The notes under the pieces: model-generated
The model's database searches: none
Told to the model about the DNA's origin: nothing
The model's input: the letters and a program-made list of their open reading frames with translations, nothing else
Origin: Halobacillus hunanensis
GTDB taxonomy: Bacteria > Bacillota > Bacilli > Bacillales > Halobacillaceae
Assembly (NCBI RefSeq): GCF_900166655.1
Contig: NZ_FVZB01000006.1
Location: 992,001 to 1,056,000 of the forward strand
DNA length: 64,000 bases
Direction: 5' to 3'
Position numbers and translations under genes: made by a program
Shown: positions 42,687 through 50,688 of the stretch, piece by piece
How positions within the stretch are numbered: position 1 is the stretch's first letter
Layout of the letters: each line of letters starts with the position of its first letter

Positions 42687-42713
42687 TAGCCCCACCTGCC
42701 GGTGAGGCTATTA
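42684..42713. terminator. Terminator shared by the small peptide and the lia operon
   Basis: A stem TAATAGCC/GGCTATTA closing an inner ACC/GGT stem. It overlaps the stop codons of both convergent genes. Confidence 0.65.
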
Positions 42714-43343
42714 CTCTGCAAGGTTATGTTTAAAAGCATAAATGACCGCCTGAGTGCGGTCCTGTACCCCAAGCTTACCTAAAATGTTACTAACGTGGAC
42801 CTTGACTGTCTTTAAAGCGATAAACAGCTGCTCAGAAATTTCCTGATTGGTTTTTCCCTCAGTCATGAGCAGCAGGATTTCCATTTCTCTGGATGTGAGC
42901 TGTTCATGAAGGTCTGCGGTCTCGGGCGTCCGCATTTTTGTCATAATTTTGCCGGTAACTTCTGGCTCAAGAATTGACTGCCCGCCATATGTTGCCCGAA
43001 TGGCATCAGCAATTTCACCTGCTTTAGAGGTTTTCAGCATATAACTCGTAGCTCCAGCCTCAAGAGCAGGATAAACTTTTTCATCATCAAGAAAACTCGT
43101 GACGATAATAATTTTAGCTTCCGGCCATTGATGAATAATCTTTTTCGTTGCTTCGATCCCGTCCATTTCTTCCATAACAAGGTCCATCAAAATTATATCC
43201 GGGCGTTGTGCTAAAGCCAGATCGACGGCCTCTTTTCCATCATTTGCTTCAGCGACTACCTCTATATCTGATTGCGCTGATAAATAAGCGGAAACACCGA
43301 TACGGACCATTTCATGATCATCAGCGAATAATACAGTAATCAA
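42711..43343 (-). CDS. liaR: Response regulator LiaR/VraR type (NarL family)
   Basis: A 210-residue regulator: receiver domain with acidic pocket D8-D9, phospho-acceptor D54 (IILMDLVMEEMDG) and switch lysine in YMLKTSKAGEI, then a LuxR-type helix-turn-helix (LTSREMEILLLMTEGKTNQEISEQLFIALKTVKVHVSNIL, about 150-190). It is the last gene of liaI-liaH-liaF-liaS-liaR, overlapping liaS by 4 nt. LiaR is activated by LiaS during cell-envelope stress (lipid II cycle antibiotics, cationic peptides) and turns on liaIH. Confidence 0.94.
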   Translation of the reverse strand: MITVLFADDHEMVRIGVSAYLSAQSDIEVVAEANDGKEAVDLALAQRPDIILMDLVMEEMDGIEATKKIIHQWPEAKIIIVTSFLDDEKVYPALEAGATSYMLKTSKAGEIADAIRATYGGQSILEPEVTGKIMTKMRTPETADLHEQLTSREMEILLLMTEGKTNQEISEQLFIALKTVKVHVSNILGKLGVQDRTQAVIYAFKHNLAE

Positions 43344-44380
43344 GATGGCTCTCCCCCTTTTACAAAATGAGGTACTTTCACTTCAAGTCTTGTTCCTTGT
43401 TCGGACAAGCTGACAACCTTTAACGTACCACCGACTTCTAAGGCTCGCTCCTGCATATTTTGCAACCCATAGGAACTTGTTTTAGCCTCTTCTACATCAA
43501 ATCCAATGCCGTCATCCACTATTCTTAAGATAATATGATCATCTCTTTCAATCAGCATTACTGTCAGCGTATTGGCTTTAGCATGCCGTAGTGTGTTGGA
43601 GACAGCTTCTTGCAATATCCGAAATAACTGGTCCTCGATTCCTTTTTCCAGCGACAACGGCTCAACGGTCCATTCAATGTTCATAGGCACTTTCTGTGTC
43701 AATTCATGTAAGAGCTCGTTACACCCTTCAGACAGTGATTTATCCTTGAGGGCAACTGGTCGCAAATGGAGAAGCAATGCCCTCATCTCAAGCTGTGACT
43801 GATGAATCATTTTCTCCACCATAGCCATCTGTCTGTCTCGAGACTCAGTATCTGTTGATTTATTTTCATTGATCGCTGACATCATCATGGACGCTGCAAA
43901 TAATTGCTGACTCACAGAATCATGAAGCTCACGTGCTAAACGGTTCCTTTCCTGATGGACAACTTCCTGGAGACTCTTCTCCCGCTCTTTAGCACGTTCA
44001 GAAGCTAAACGTTGGGCCGTTTCTGTCTGTTTCTTAAACCGAGCTTCTATTTGCTTCATTTTCTCCTCAATCTTCTGAAGATCGCCTCGATCCACATCAT
44101 CGTACAGTACAGGATTCCCCTTGCCGATTTCATCAAGTTGATGTTCCACATAATGAAACTTCCTCTTCAAAGCATAGCCCTGGGCAATTCCAACGCCTAA
44201 TCCGCCAGTGACTGACAACGCTAGCGCAAGAAGTATATACGGTAAATCAAGTACTTTCCTCGACCATAAATCTGACCAATCCTTTAGGGGGAAAGCCGAA
44301 AAGGTAAACAGCAGGATAACCATGGCAAAAAGAACAAACGATAATAGGCCGGCTAGGACCTGCTTCTGCCATCCATTCAT
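43340..44380 (-). CDS. liaS: Sensor histidine kinase LiaS
   Basis: A 346-residue kinase of the small intramembrane-sensing type: two helices (about 8-30 and 45-68) with almost no outside loop, a HAMP-like linker and coiled coil, a HisKA_3 domain with the phospho-acceptor His in RLARELHDSVSQQLF, and an ATPase domain (EAVSNTLRHAKA as N box, VDDGIGFDVEE, SYGLQNMQERA). It phosphorylates LiaR. It overlaps liaF and liaR by 4 nt each, so all three are translationally coupled, consistent with LiaF acting as its direct inhibitor. Confidence 0.94.
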   Translation of the reverse strand: MNGWQKQVLAGLLSFVLFAMVILLFTFSAFPLKDWSDLWSRKVLDLPYILLALALSVTGGLGVGIAQGYALKRKFHYVEHQLDEIGKGNPVLYDDVDRGDLQKIEEKMKQIEARFKKQTETAQRLASERAKEREKSLQEVVHQERNRLARELHDSVSQQLFAASMMMSAINENKSTDTESRDRQMAMVEKMIHQSQLEMRALLLHLRPVALKDKSLSEGCNELLHELTQKVPMNIEWTVEPLSLEKGIEDQLFRILQEAVSNTLRHAKANTLTVMLIERDDHIILRIVDDGIGFDVEEAKTSSYGLQNMQERALEVGGTLKVVSLSEQGTRLEVKVPHFVKGGEPS

Positions 44381-45099
44381 ATCCGTTTCACCTCGATGTC
44401 TCCCGACACTATCGAGGTAATAATTTTAACTCGAGGTTTGGTAGTAACGTACTCAGGTGTACGATAGGATACCATCTGATTGAACAACTTCGTTTTACGA
44501 TATTGAAAAATAGCCGCCCGCCCAAGGATTGCGCTATGGTGTACCGCTACTTCAACTTCATAAGGTACATATATTTGGACATTACCAACTAAATGGCGAA
44601 TTGAAATGACCGCCTCATCTTCAGGGAAAACGGCATGACTAAGATCAATAACACGATCACCAAACCCGCCATGGACATTGATATCCCGCCATTTATAAGA
44701 CGTTCTGGCTGTCGTTTGGTCACCGAATAACTTTTGCTTCACCAGCGGTTCAGTCCCCGCGTCAAAAGGAACATCATCCGCTTGTAAGTTTAAATGAATT
44801 CGCTCTGGTTCTTTTTTTGTTCGAAAGTAATGACGTATGAAAAGAACGATGACGACAATAATTAGAAAACGAACGGCTATCATGTTTAAAATCGTCAAGG
44901 TTAGGCTGATTAAGCCAATCCAGAATAGGATTTTCCCCCATACTTTTCGATACTTTTTCCAACCTATATAGAGGAACAATCCTGAGAAAAGTACAGAAAA
45001 GATGAGACCGCCGTTAAAGAAGGTGATCTCAAGAAACAGGAGAATTACCCCTATGATTAAAATGGTGTTAATGGTACTTGTCGACATATGTTTAAACAT
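44377..45099 (-). CDS. liaF: Lia system inhibitor LiaF
   Basis: A 240-residue protein with an N-terminal block of about four helices (10-88) and a C-terminal cytoplasmic beta-rich domain of the LiaF/DUF2154 type (GDQTTARTSYKWRDINVHGGFGDRVIDLSHAVFP, then GNVQIYVPYEVEVAV). It holds LiaS inactive without stress. GGAGG lies 8 nt before the ATG. A terminator-like hairpin lies between it and liaH, so it can be expressed at a lower level than liaIH. Confidence 0.92.
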   Translation of the reverse strand: MFKHMSTSTINTILIIGVILLFLEITFFNGGLIFSVLFSGLFLYIGWKKYRKVWGKILFWIGLISLTLTILNMIAVRFLIIVVIVLFIRHYFRTKKEPERIHLNLQADDVPFDAGTEPLVKQKLFGDQTTARTSYKWRDINVHGGFGDRVIDLSHAVFPEDEAVISIRHLVGNVQIYVPYEVEVAVHHSAILGRAAIFQYRKTKLFNQMVSYRTPEYVTTKPRVKIITSIVSGDIEVKRI

Positions 45100-45155
45100 A
45101 AAGGTAACCTCCTTCTTCCGTGGGACCGGCTTTTTAATGTTATTTATAGCACCAA

Positions 45156-45179
45156 AAAGACGCAGTGTCCTGCGCCTTT
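45156..45179 (-). terminator. Partial terminator between liaH and liaF
   Basis: On the minus strand AAAGGCGCAG-GACA-CTGCGTCTTT, then TTTGG. It follows the liaH stop by 17 nt. Such a site would let most liaIH transcripts stop here, as in Bacillus subtilis where liaIH is far more abundant than liaFSR mRNA. Confidence 0.65.
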
Positions 45180-45195
45180 CATGATACCATGATTC

Positions 45196-45837
45196 TTACT
45201 GTACCGTAACATCCTCTGTATTCTTCATATCTTTTTCAAGCTGTGCAACCTTACTATCAAACGTATTACGGTAATAGGCACTATTCACTTTATACTCTAA
45301 GTCTTCAATATAACGATCCATTTCGGAGAACCTTGCATACGGCTTGTCCGCTGTATCTTCCAGAACTTGATTCATACGGTGATGAGCGCGGGCGATGTTT
45401 TCACGACCCATCAGTTCCATCCGCTTCACATGCATGTCCTTTAACTTGTGCTTCATTTCTTCATATTTCTGTTCAAGTGTTTCGAGCTGCTTGACCGCTT
45501 CTTCATAGGAACACTTTAACCGCTCTGACCGTTCTTCATAGGCCTCGCGTTCCTTAACTGCAAATTCATACATCGTCTCTTCTCCAGCTTTTTGAGCTAC
45601 TTCCGCCTGGTGCTTACGCTTGTCCACCATTTCTTCAGCTCTTTGCTGTTCACGAGCGAACTCGTCCTTCAATCGATACTGACGTTCAACCAGTTTACGG
45701 ACTTTTTCCGTTTCCTTTTCACTCTCGCGTAAGTATTGGTTCAACATCGCAATTGGATTCTTTTGTTCTTTCTGGTCTAAGGCATCATGCAAGTCAGCCG
45801 TAATCGTATCCTTCAAACGTGTAAATAAATTAGCCAT
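45196..45837 (-). CDS. liaH: Phage-shock-type protein LiaH (PspA/IM30 family)
   Basis: A 213-residue protein that is almost wholly coiled coil, beginning with the amphipathic helix ANLFTRLKDTITADLHDALDQ that binds membranes and the PspA family segment PIAMLNQYLRESEKE. It forms large oligomers that protect damaged membrane. It lies 29 nt downstream of liaI, its membrane anchor, and ahead of a partial terminator. AAAGGAGAG precedes the ATG. Confidence 0.94.
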   Translation of the reverse strand: MANLFTRLKDTITADLHDALDQKEQKNPIAMLNQYLRESEKETEKVRKLVERQYRLKDEFAREQQRAEEMVDKRKHQAEVAQKAGEETMYEFAVKEREAYEERSERLKCSYEEAVKQLETLEQKYEEMKHKLKDMHVKRMELMGRENIARAHHRMNQVLEDTADKPYARFSEMDRYIEDLEYKVNSAYYRNTFDSKVAQLEKDMKNTEDVTVQ

Positions 45838-45866
45838 CGTTCGTCTCTCCTTTTTTCATACTAAGA

Positions 45867-46220
45867 TTATTTGTTTAACTCAGCCCACTGTCTTTCAAAG
45901 TTCGTAAACGGGTCTGAAGTACTGCTTGATTCTATGATTGAATCGTCCTTACGCTTAGTCATTTTCTTGTAAATGACGTAAAGCACGTAGGCCGCAGCTA
46001 GTCCAATGACAGCAAAGATATTGGATACAGCTATACTCAGAATCACTAATCCAAGCACAATCCAGGCAATTTTGCCAAAGGTTGAGTCAGACTTCATGAA
46101 TTGCTTAAATACTACATATAGCAGCCAGACGCTGACTCCCAATAGAACCATTGGACCAAGGTTAGCCAGCAGAACGCCCAGCGCCACAAGCCCTGCAATA
46201 AACAGCAAAAACTTTTTCAT
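45867..46220 (-). CDS. liaI: LiaI-type membrane anchor protein
   Basis: A 117-residue protein with three to four hydrophobic segments (about 4-32 and 46-78) and a polar tail containing the motif DPFTNFERQWAELNK, which recurs in Bacillaceae LiaI/lmo0954-like proteins. In Bacillus, LiaI recruits LiaH to the membrane. I start at 46220, 9 nt after AGGAGG; another ATG at 46226 lies only 3 nt after it. It is the first gene of the lia operon. A classical liaG is missing from this cluster. Confidence 0.85.
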   Translation of the reverse strand: MKKFLLFIAGLVALGVLLANLGPMVLLGVSVWLLYVVFKQFMKSDSTFGKIAWIVLGLVILSIAVSNIFAVIGLAAAYVLYVIYKKMTKRKDDSIIESSSTSDPFTNFERQWAELNK

Positions 46221-46253
46221 CGGCATTTCCCTCCTCGCTTATTTCTTATCTTC

Positions 46254-46325
46254 ATGATACGAGGAATGTAAGTTTTCCGTAATGAGCCAGGGATATATTT
46301 TCGACTAGGACCAGGGGCGTATCTT
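46254..46325 (-). promoter_or_regulatory. lia operon promoter with candidate LiaR site
   Basis: On the minus strand TTACGG (46282-46277), a 17-bp spacer and TATCAT (46259-46254): a poor -35 with a good -10, as expected for an activator-dependent promoter. About 30-40 bp upstream lies CTGGTCCTAGTCGA (around 46299-46312), which has GTCC/GAC half-sites that may bind LiaR. The operator assignment is tentative. Confidence 0.45.
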
Positions 46326-46398
46326 TTTACATAAATTATATGATTTACGCTGAAAATACACTTATAAGGTTACTTTTTTGTGAGGAGTGAATTGATCT

Positions 46399-46530
46399 AT
46401 GGGCAAACGATCAAAGTCTAAACGGACGATTCAAAAAGGAAGAGATGCCGTTCAACCGGCCACAGGTGAAGAGAGAATCACCATATCAAAATCGGGTAAG
46501 GAATTAGGAGATAAAAAAGAGCAAGATTAA
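46399..46530 (+). CDS. 43-residue basic protein
   Basis: A short frame with GAGGAGTG 9 nt before the ATG and a clean terminator after the stop. The protein begins MGKRSKSKRTIQKGRDAVQP and ends KELGDKKEQD: strongly basic at the start, charged throughout, with no hydrophobic part. Small basic proteins of this kind occur in spore-formers, but I do not recognise this one. It is divergent from the lia operon across a 170-bp gap. The signals make it likely real. Confidence 0.7.
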   Translation: MGKRSKSKRTIQKGRDAVQPATGEERITISKSGKELGDKKEQD

Positions 46531-46540
46531 TTAAGAATGA

Positions 46541-46576
46541 AAAAGCCTGAAATCCAGCGAGTGATTTCAGGCTTTT
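46541..46576. terminator. Bidirectional terminator between the 43-residue gene and the peptidase
   Basis: A perfect 14-bp stem AAAAGCCTGAAATC and complement with an 8-nt loop, between convergent genes. Confidence 0.87.
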
Positions 46577-46580
46577 ATGA

Positions 46581-47681
46581 TTATTCTATTATACGAAGTT
46601 CCTTTGGAGTTTTCGTTAATGTTTCATAACCATTCTCTGTAACGAGGACATCATCTTCTAATCGTACTCCTCCGATTGCCGGATCATAGATACCAGGTTC
46701 AATCGTATAAGTCATTCCTTCTTTTAATACCCCGTCATTCAAATGACTCATGGAAGGAAATTCGTGAACATTGATACCTAGACCATGTCCAATCCGATGT
46801 GGGAAAAGTTCACCATATCCAGCCTCTGTAATCAGGTCTCTTGCAGTTTGGTCAAGGTCCCCGATCCGGGTTCCGGGTTTACTGATTGAAAGAGAGGCTT
46901 CAAGTGCTTCTTTCACTTTTCCATAAATAGCTTTCTGTTCATCGGAAGCAGATTTATATGCAAAGGTACGAGTAATATCTGATGTGTACCCTTTCCAGAC
47001 AACACCTAAGTCAAATAGTACGAAATCTCCTGCTTTTAGTTTGCGGTCACCAGGGTTTCCGTGAGGCTGTCCAGACTTCTCACCAAATAATACCATCGTG
47101 GAGAAGGACATTTCAGCAACACCTTTTTTCTTGAGTTCATACTCAATTGTTGCAAGAACTTCCATTTCAGTAATGCCTTCCTCAAGAGCTTCAGTACCAA
47201 CTTTGACCCCGTAGTCAGCAAGCTCTGCTGCTTCACGCATGATGCTAATTTCGTTTTCATCTTTTACTACACGCATCTCGTTAAGCTGGCCTTCCACGTC
47301 AACTACGGCCACTTCATCAAACAGAGACAGCAGCGATTCACTGCGTCCATATGAGAGCACTTGTTTCTCAAGTCCAACTGTGTTCACCTGGGAAATTCCA
47401 TTCTGCTTCATTTTATCTGCCATCATCATCCAAGGATCTTCATGATCTGCATAGCCAATTACTTCATGGGTCCAGCCAGCATCGCGAATTTGACCCGCTT
47501 CCATGCCAGGAAGTACAACGATCGGGTCTGCTTCTGCGAAAACGAGCAGTCCCAATAAACGCTCATGCGGATCTGTATGAAAACCTGTCAGATAGAAAAC
47601 GTTCTCTGTAGAATTTAAAAATGCTACATCAATATGATTCTCTTTTAAGTAATTTGAAAAACTAGTCAATCTATGTTCCAT
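46581..47681 (-). CDS. M24-family Xaa-Pro-type peptidase (YkvY-like)
   Basis: A 366-residue pita-bread-fold metallopeptidase that removes N-terminal residues before proline. The N-terminal creatinase-like domain (1-125) is followed by the catalytic domain with five metal ligands: D in VLFDLGVVWKG, D in YTSDITRTF, H in FPHRIGHGLG, E in YTIEPGIYDP, and E in VRLEDDVLV. The length matches Bacillus YkvY/YqhT-type dipeptidases. It is cytoplasmic and a single gene. Specificity (dipeptides or longer peptides) cannot be fixed. Confidence 0.92.
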   Translation of the reverse strand: MEHRLTSFSNYLKENHIDVAFLNSTENVFYLTGFHTDPHERLLGLLVFAEADPIVVLPGMEAGQIRDAGWTHEVIGYADHEDPWMMMADKMKQNGISQVNTVGLEKQVLSYGRSESLLSLFDEVAVVDVEGQLNEMRVVKDENEISIMREAAELADYGVKVGTEALEEGITEMEVLATIEYELKKKGVAEMSFSTMVLFGEKSGQPHGNPGDRKLKAGDFVLFDLGVVWKGYTSDITRTFAYKSASDEQKAIYGKVKEALEASLSISKPGTRIGDLDQTARDLITEAGYGELFPHRIGHGLGINVHEFPSMSHLNDGVLKEGMTYTIEPGIYDPAIGGVRLEDDVLVTENGYETLTKTPKELRIIE

Positions 47682-47772
47682 AAGATCATCCCTTCTTAAT
47701 TACATTACCCTCTCCATCATATCTCAAAAAAGCACTCACTCCAAATATGACAGAAATGCCATTAAACCAATT

Positions 47773-47819
47773 ATCCCCACCTCAGGTCATCCATATTCTG
47801 GATGACCTGAGGTGGGGAT
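47773..47819. repeat. Dispersed palindrome, copy 2
   Basis: Perfect 21-bp arms (ATCCCCACCTCAGGTCATCCA and complement) with a 5-nt loop. It shares the 16-bp arm core CACCTCAGGTCATCCA with the palindrome at 19969-20005. It sits upstream of the YkvY-like gene and downstream of another terminator, so it is not needed to end the DUF6376 gene. Confidence 0.75.
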
Positions 47820-47835
47820 TTATTCCATAAAAAAA

Positions 47836-47856
47836 CGAGCACTATTATCGTGCTCG
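47836..47856 (-). terminator. Terminator of the DUF6376 gene
   Basis: A stem CGAGCAC/GTGCTCG with a 7-nt loop, followed on the minus strand by TTTTTTTATGG, 8 nt past the stop. Confidence 0.8.
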
Positions 47857-47863
47857 CTGCTTG

Positions 47864-48304
47864 CTATTCACCTAATTGGTTTAGGTTTTGCTGGATTTCC
47901 TGAATATCTCTGATGGCTTGAAACAAAGCTGAATTCTCCACCGCCTCGATATTGATCACTTGTTCTTGAGCGGCCTGAATCATTTCTTCTACGCCTGATT
48001 CGAGTTGCTCTGTGTACCCCATGAGATCATTGTGAATACTCTCCGCGAGTTCTGGAGGATTCAGGGACTGTACTTCTTCTATTTCAGTTTGAAACTCTTG
48101 AAGACGTTGTTCTACATCAGCAAAAGCAGTAGCATCATTTTGAGCCTGCTCAATTAACTGCGGCAAGTCGCTAGAAAACTCCTCCGCATCAGCAATAAAT
48201 TGTGTCACATCTTCCGTATATTGCAATCCATTCGTTGCTTCCTCAATCAGGCTGCAGCCACTCAATGCGACTAATAACAATGGAAGTATAAACAGTTTTT
48301 TCAT
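47864..48304 (-). CDS. DUF6376-type lipoprotein
   Basis: A 146-residue lipoprotein: signal helix MKKLFILPLLLVALSGCSL with the lipobox LSGC, Cys at 17. The mature part is helical and acidic (DAEEFSSDLPQLIEQAQND, then QEFQTEIEEVQSLNPPELAE), ending QEIQQNLNQLGE, as in Bacillus proteins labelled DUF6376. Function unknown; it would be bound to the outer face of the membrane. The start at 48304 follows GAGGAGGAG; the longer frame is not supported. Confidence 0.82.
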   Translation of the reverse strand: MKKLFILPLLLVALSGCSLIEEATNGLQYTEDVTQFIADAEEFSSDLPQLIEQAQNDATAFADVEQRLQEFQTEIEEVQSLNPPELAESIHNDLMGYTEQLESGVEEMIQAAQEQVINIEAVENSALFQAIRDIQEIQQNLNQLGE

Positions 48305-48495
48305 TCGATCTCCTCCTCTTCCATGATTACCTACCATACGAATAGAACAGATAAAGGTTCCAATAAAATTAATCTTAAGTCAAAAATCACTACTGTTTTT
48401 GAACCTTTTGCAACAACTCGTCTGTTCTCATTTCATTTAAGGGGTACCTTCGATATAATAGCAGAGGATTCTAATTGTAAAATGGAGGGATTTCC

Positions 48496-48897
48496 ATGGA
48501 CCGTACTCGATTTTTCATACGAGTTTCAGCCATTTACGCTTTGATCGGCGCTTTTATGGGCTCACACATGGCTGGTGGCGGCGGCTATCAACTTACTGCA
48601 GTCCACGCACACATTCTCGTTGTCGGATGGTTGTCTTTGTTTGCTTTTGGTATGTATTATAAAATGTTTTCCATCCCGAAGAACTCTAAATTATCCAAAG
48701 TACATGTCTGGACTTCTTTCTTCGGAGTACTTGGTCTCACTACAGGCATGTGGCTATATTTCACGAAGCCTTTTGGAGACGGAATGGAAACGTTCAACAC
48801 CGTATTCTTTATTGTAGGCGGGACGATTTTATTAATTGCTTTTGTTGTTTTCGCTATCATGGCATTTGTACATGGCAAATTCATTTCCGAAGACTAA
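48496..48897 (+). CDS. Four-helix membrane protein with HAH motif, heme-copper-oxidase-like
   Basis: A 133-residue protein with four hydrophobic segments (about 7-27, 35-58, 68-88, 98-124). The segment LTAVHAHILVVGW resembles the H-x-H-x4-G-W heme-ligand region of cytochrome oxidase subunit I (CcoN/NorB-like), but only this four-helix part is present. Such short proteins are often annotated as cytochrome-c oxidase; whether heme binds is unknown. GGAGGG precedes the ATG by 6 nt. Single gene with a terminator shared with the convergent sugar dehydrogenase gene. Confidence 0.8.
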   Translation: MDRTRFFIRVSAIYALIGAFMGSHMAGGGGYQLTAVHAHILVVGWLSLFAFGMYYKMFSIPKNSKLSKVHVWTSFFGVLGLTTGMWLYFTKPFGDGMETFNTVFFIVGGTILLIAFVVFAIMAFVHGKFISED

Positions 48898-48943
48898 AAA
48901 ATCCAAGGCAGACCTTTTTAAAGGATACTGCCCTGGATTTTTT
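48896..48943. terminator. Bidirectional terminator
   Basis: A stem AAAAAATCCAAGGCAG/CTGCCCTGGATTTTTT with one mismatch and a loop that holds its own small stem (CCTTTTTAAAGG). It lies between convergent genes. Confidence 0.8.
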
Positions 48944-48946
48944 AGA

Positions 48947-50002
48947 TTACGGTTCCAGCCGCATCAGCCGATCATCTTCTTCATCTGGATTTCCTCGGCC
49001 ATCCGTATTATTTGTTATAAAATAGAGCGATTCTCCGATCTGCTCAACATCTCGGATCCTTCCATATCCATCCACCGTCACGGCAGGATCTTCTTCATTA
49101 AGAGAAAGCGTACGCAAAGCCGTCCCTCTTAATGTTGCGATATATAAATTTTCATTAAACACCACAATCCCTGAAGGTGCCCATGTGTTCTGACCTGTTT
49201 GGTATAGAGGTGGCTGCATCCCTTCAACCTCTTCATCTCCAACGATCCGGGGCCAACCATAGTTATCTCCGGGATTGATCACATTTACTTCATCATGGTT
49301 GTCGGGTCCATGTTCTGATGCATATAATTGTCCGCTCTTATCCCATGCCAGCCCTTGCGGATTTCGATGCCCATAGCTATACACATAGGAACCTTTGAAG
49401 GGATTATCTTCCGGAACTGATCCATCCAAGTTTATACGCAATATTTTACCGGCTAAGCTGTCCCTCTCCTGAGCGAGCTCACTGTCCAGCGAATCCCCTG
49501 TTGTAACGTAGAGTTTTTGATCCGGTCCTATTTCAATCCGGCCTCCATTATGAAAATTGGCCCCTGGTATATTTTCTAAAATGACCTCCGTTTCCAACCA
49601 TTGATCATTCTTATATTCGAGCACAATAACCCGATTTTTAATTTGACCATTTTCTTCATAGGTATGATAGGCGAATGCTTGACGGTTATCACTGAAATCA
49701 GGGTCAAGCGTAAAGCCAAGCAATCCCCCTTCACCAATCTGGGCAATGTCTTCTTCCGTTTCAACCTTCATTCTCTTTAAGCCTTGCTCCTCTGTCCATG
49801 AAACGATTCTTCCTTCTCGTTCGGTTATGAAAATGGTGCCTTGATGGGACTCAATATCCCATGGCGATTGCAGGTCTGTAACGACTTCATCAATCTCGCC
49901 TGCAACTCCGGTCTGCTTCTCCACTTGTTCCTTCTGTTCATCTTCCGGCTGACATCCTATCATAATCAAAAGAATCAAAAGACAAGATAGAAGAACCCTC
50001 AT
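48947..50002 (-). CDS. PQQ-dependent-type sugar dehydrogenase lipoprotein
   Basis: A 351-residue lipoprotein: short signal helix with the lipobox IMIGC at 13-17, then a charged linker and a six-bladed propeller of the glucose/sorbosone dehydrogenase (YliI/Asd) family. Visible family blocks: LQSPWDIESHQGTIFITEREG, GEGGLLGFTLDPDF, NFHNGGRIEIGPD, and ASEHGPDNHDEVNVINPGDNYGWP. Relatives oxidise aldoses with PQQ. No PQQ synthesis genes are in view, and many Bacillaceae lack them, so cofactor supply or true activity is open. Single gene. Confidence 0.87.
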   Translation of the reverse strand: MRVLLSCLLILLIMIGCQPEDEQKEQVEKQTGVAGEIDEVVTDLQSPWDIESHQGTIFITEREGRIVSWTEEQGLKRMKVETEEDIAQIGEGGLLGFTLDPDFSDNRQAFAYHTYEENGQIKNRVIVLEYKNDQWLETEVILENIPGANFHNGGRIEIGPDQKLYVTTGDSLDSELAQERDSLAGKILRINLDGSVPEDNPFKGSYVYSYGHRNPQGLAWDKSGQLYASEHGPDNHDEVNVINPGDNYGWPRIVGDEEVEGMQPPLYQTGQNTWAPSGIVVFNENLYIATLRGTALRTLSLNEEDPAVTVDGYGRIRDVEQIGESLYFITNNTDGRGNPDEEDDRLMRLEP

Positions 50003-50064
50003 ACTCTACCTCCGTACTGAGTCGTTTCTTCTAGTATAGCAAGACTGCTATAACATCTCACGTG

Positions 50065-50655
50065 TTAAGCTGCTCTGCGTAGAGGAGTACGATGAAGCAC
50101 ACCTTTCTCCAAACGATAGGCAAAAAGCGCCGCTAATATTGTTAACGCTAAATCTTTGACTAAGAATGGAGTCATACTTGTCCAAGCAATTGCGTACCCA
50201 ATCCCTGAACCTTCACCTACCCAAAGATGAAGAGCCATGTACATCCAGTTCACTCCCACTACATAATTAATAACTAAACCAACAATAGCTGCAATCATGT
50301 AGACAGAGAAACTTCTGCGATTTTCAACCACTTTCCCCACTACAAAGGCTAACACCATAAAAGAAAGGATAAATCCAAATGTAGGCATGAACAAACTTCC
50401 CATCCCTCCTTTAAATCCTGCAAAAACAGGAGCACCTATAAGACCGAGAACGGTATATACAAACATAGAAAAGAAACCTAACCGGCTTCCTAGTATAATA
50501 CCAGCTAATATTGCGACAAACGTTTGTAAGGTGAGTGGTACGTTCATAATAGACAAAAAGGGCGCAAAAGCAGTTATATTCGAACCAATTGCCATCAGTG
50601 CCACAAATAGAGCACCGATGGTTATTTCATAAGCTGTTGAACGTGAATGTTGCAA
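50065..50655 (-). CDS. bioY: Biotin transporter substrate-binding subunit BioY
   Basis: A 196-residue membrane protein with six helices. The BioY family pattern is clear: ALFVALMAIGSNITAFAPF, NVPLTLQTFVAILAGIILGSRLG, and VYTVLGLIGAPVFAGFKGGMGSLFMPTFGF. It is the S component of an ECF transporter and works with shared EcfAAT subunits encoded elsewhere. The start is TTG at 50655, 8 nt after AGGAGG. A BirA-type operator overlaps its promoter, so it should be repressed when biotin is plentiful. Single gene. Confidence 0.94.
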   Translation of the reverse strand: MQHSRSTAYEITIGALFVALMAIGSNITAFAPFLSIMNVPLTLQTFVAILAGIILGSRLGFFSMFVYTVLGLIGAPVFAGFKGGMGSLFMPTFGFILSFMVLAFVVGKVVENRRSFSVYMIAAIVGLVINYVVGVNWMYMALHLWVGEGSGIGYAIAWTSMTPFLVKDLALTILAALFAYRLEKGVLHRTPLRRAA

Positions 50656-50688
50656 CTTATTTTCCTCCTATTCCTTATCTATATAAAT

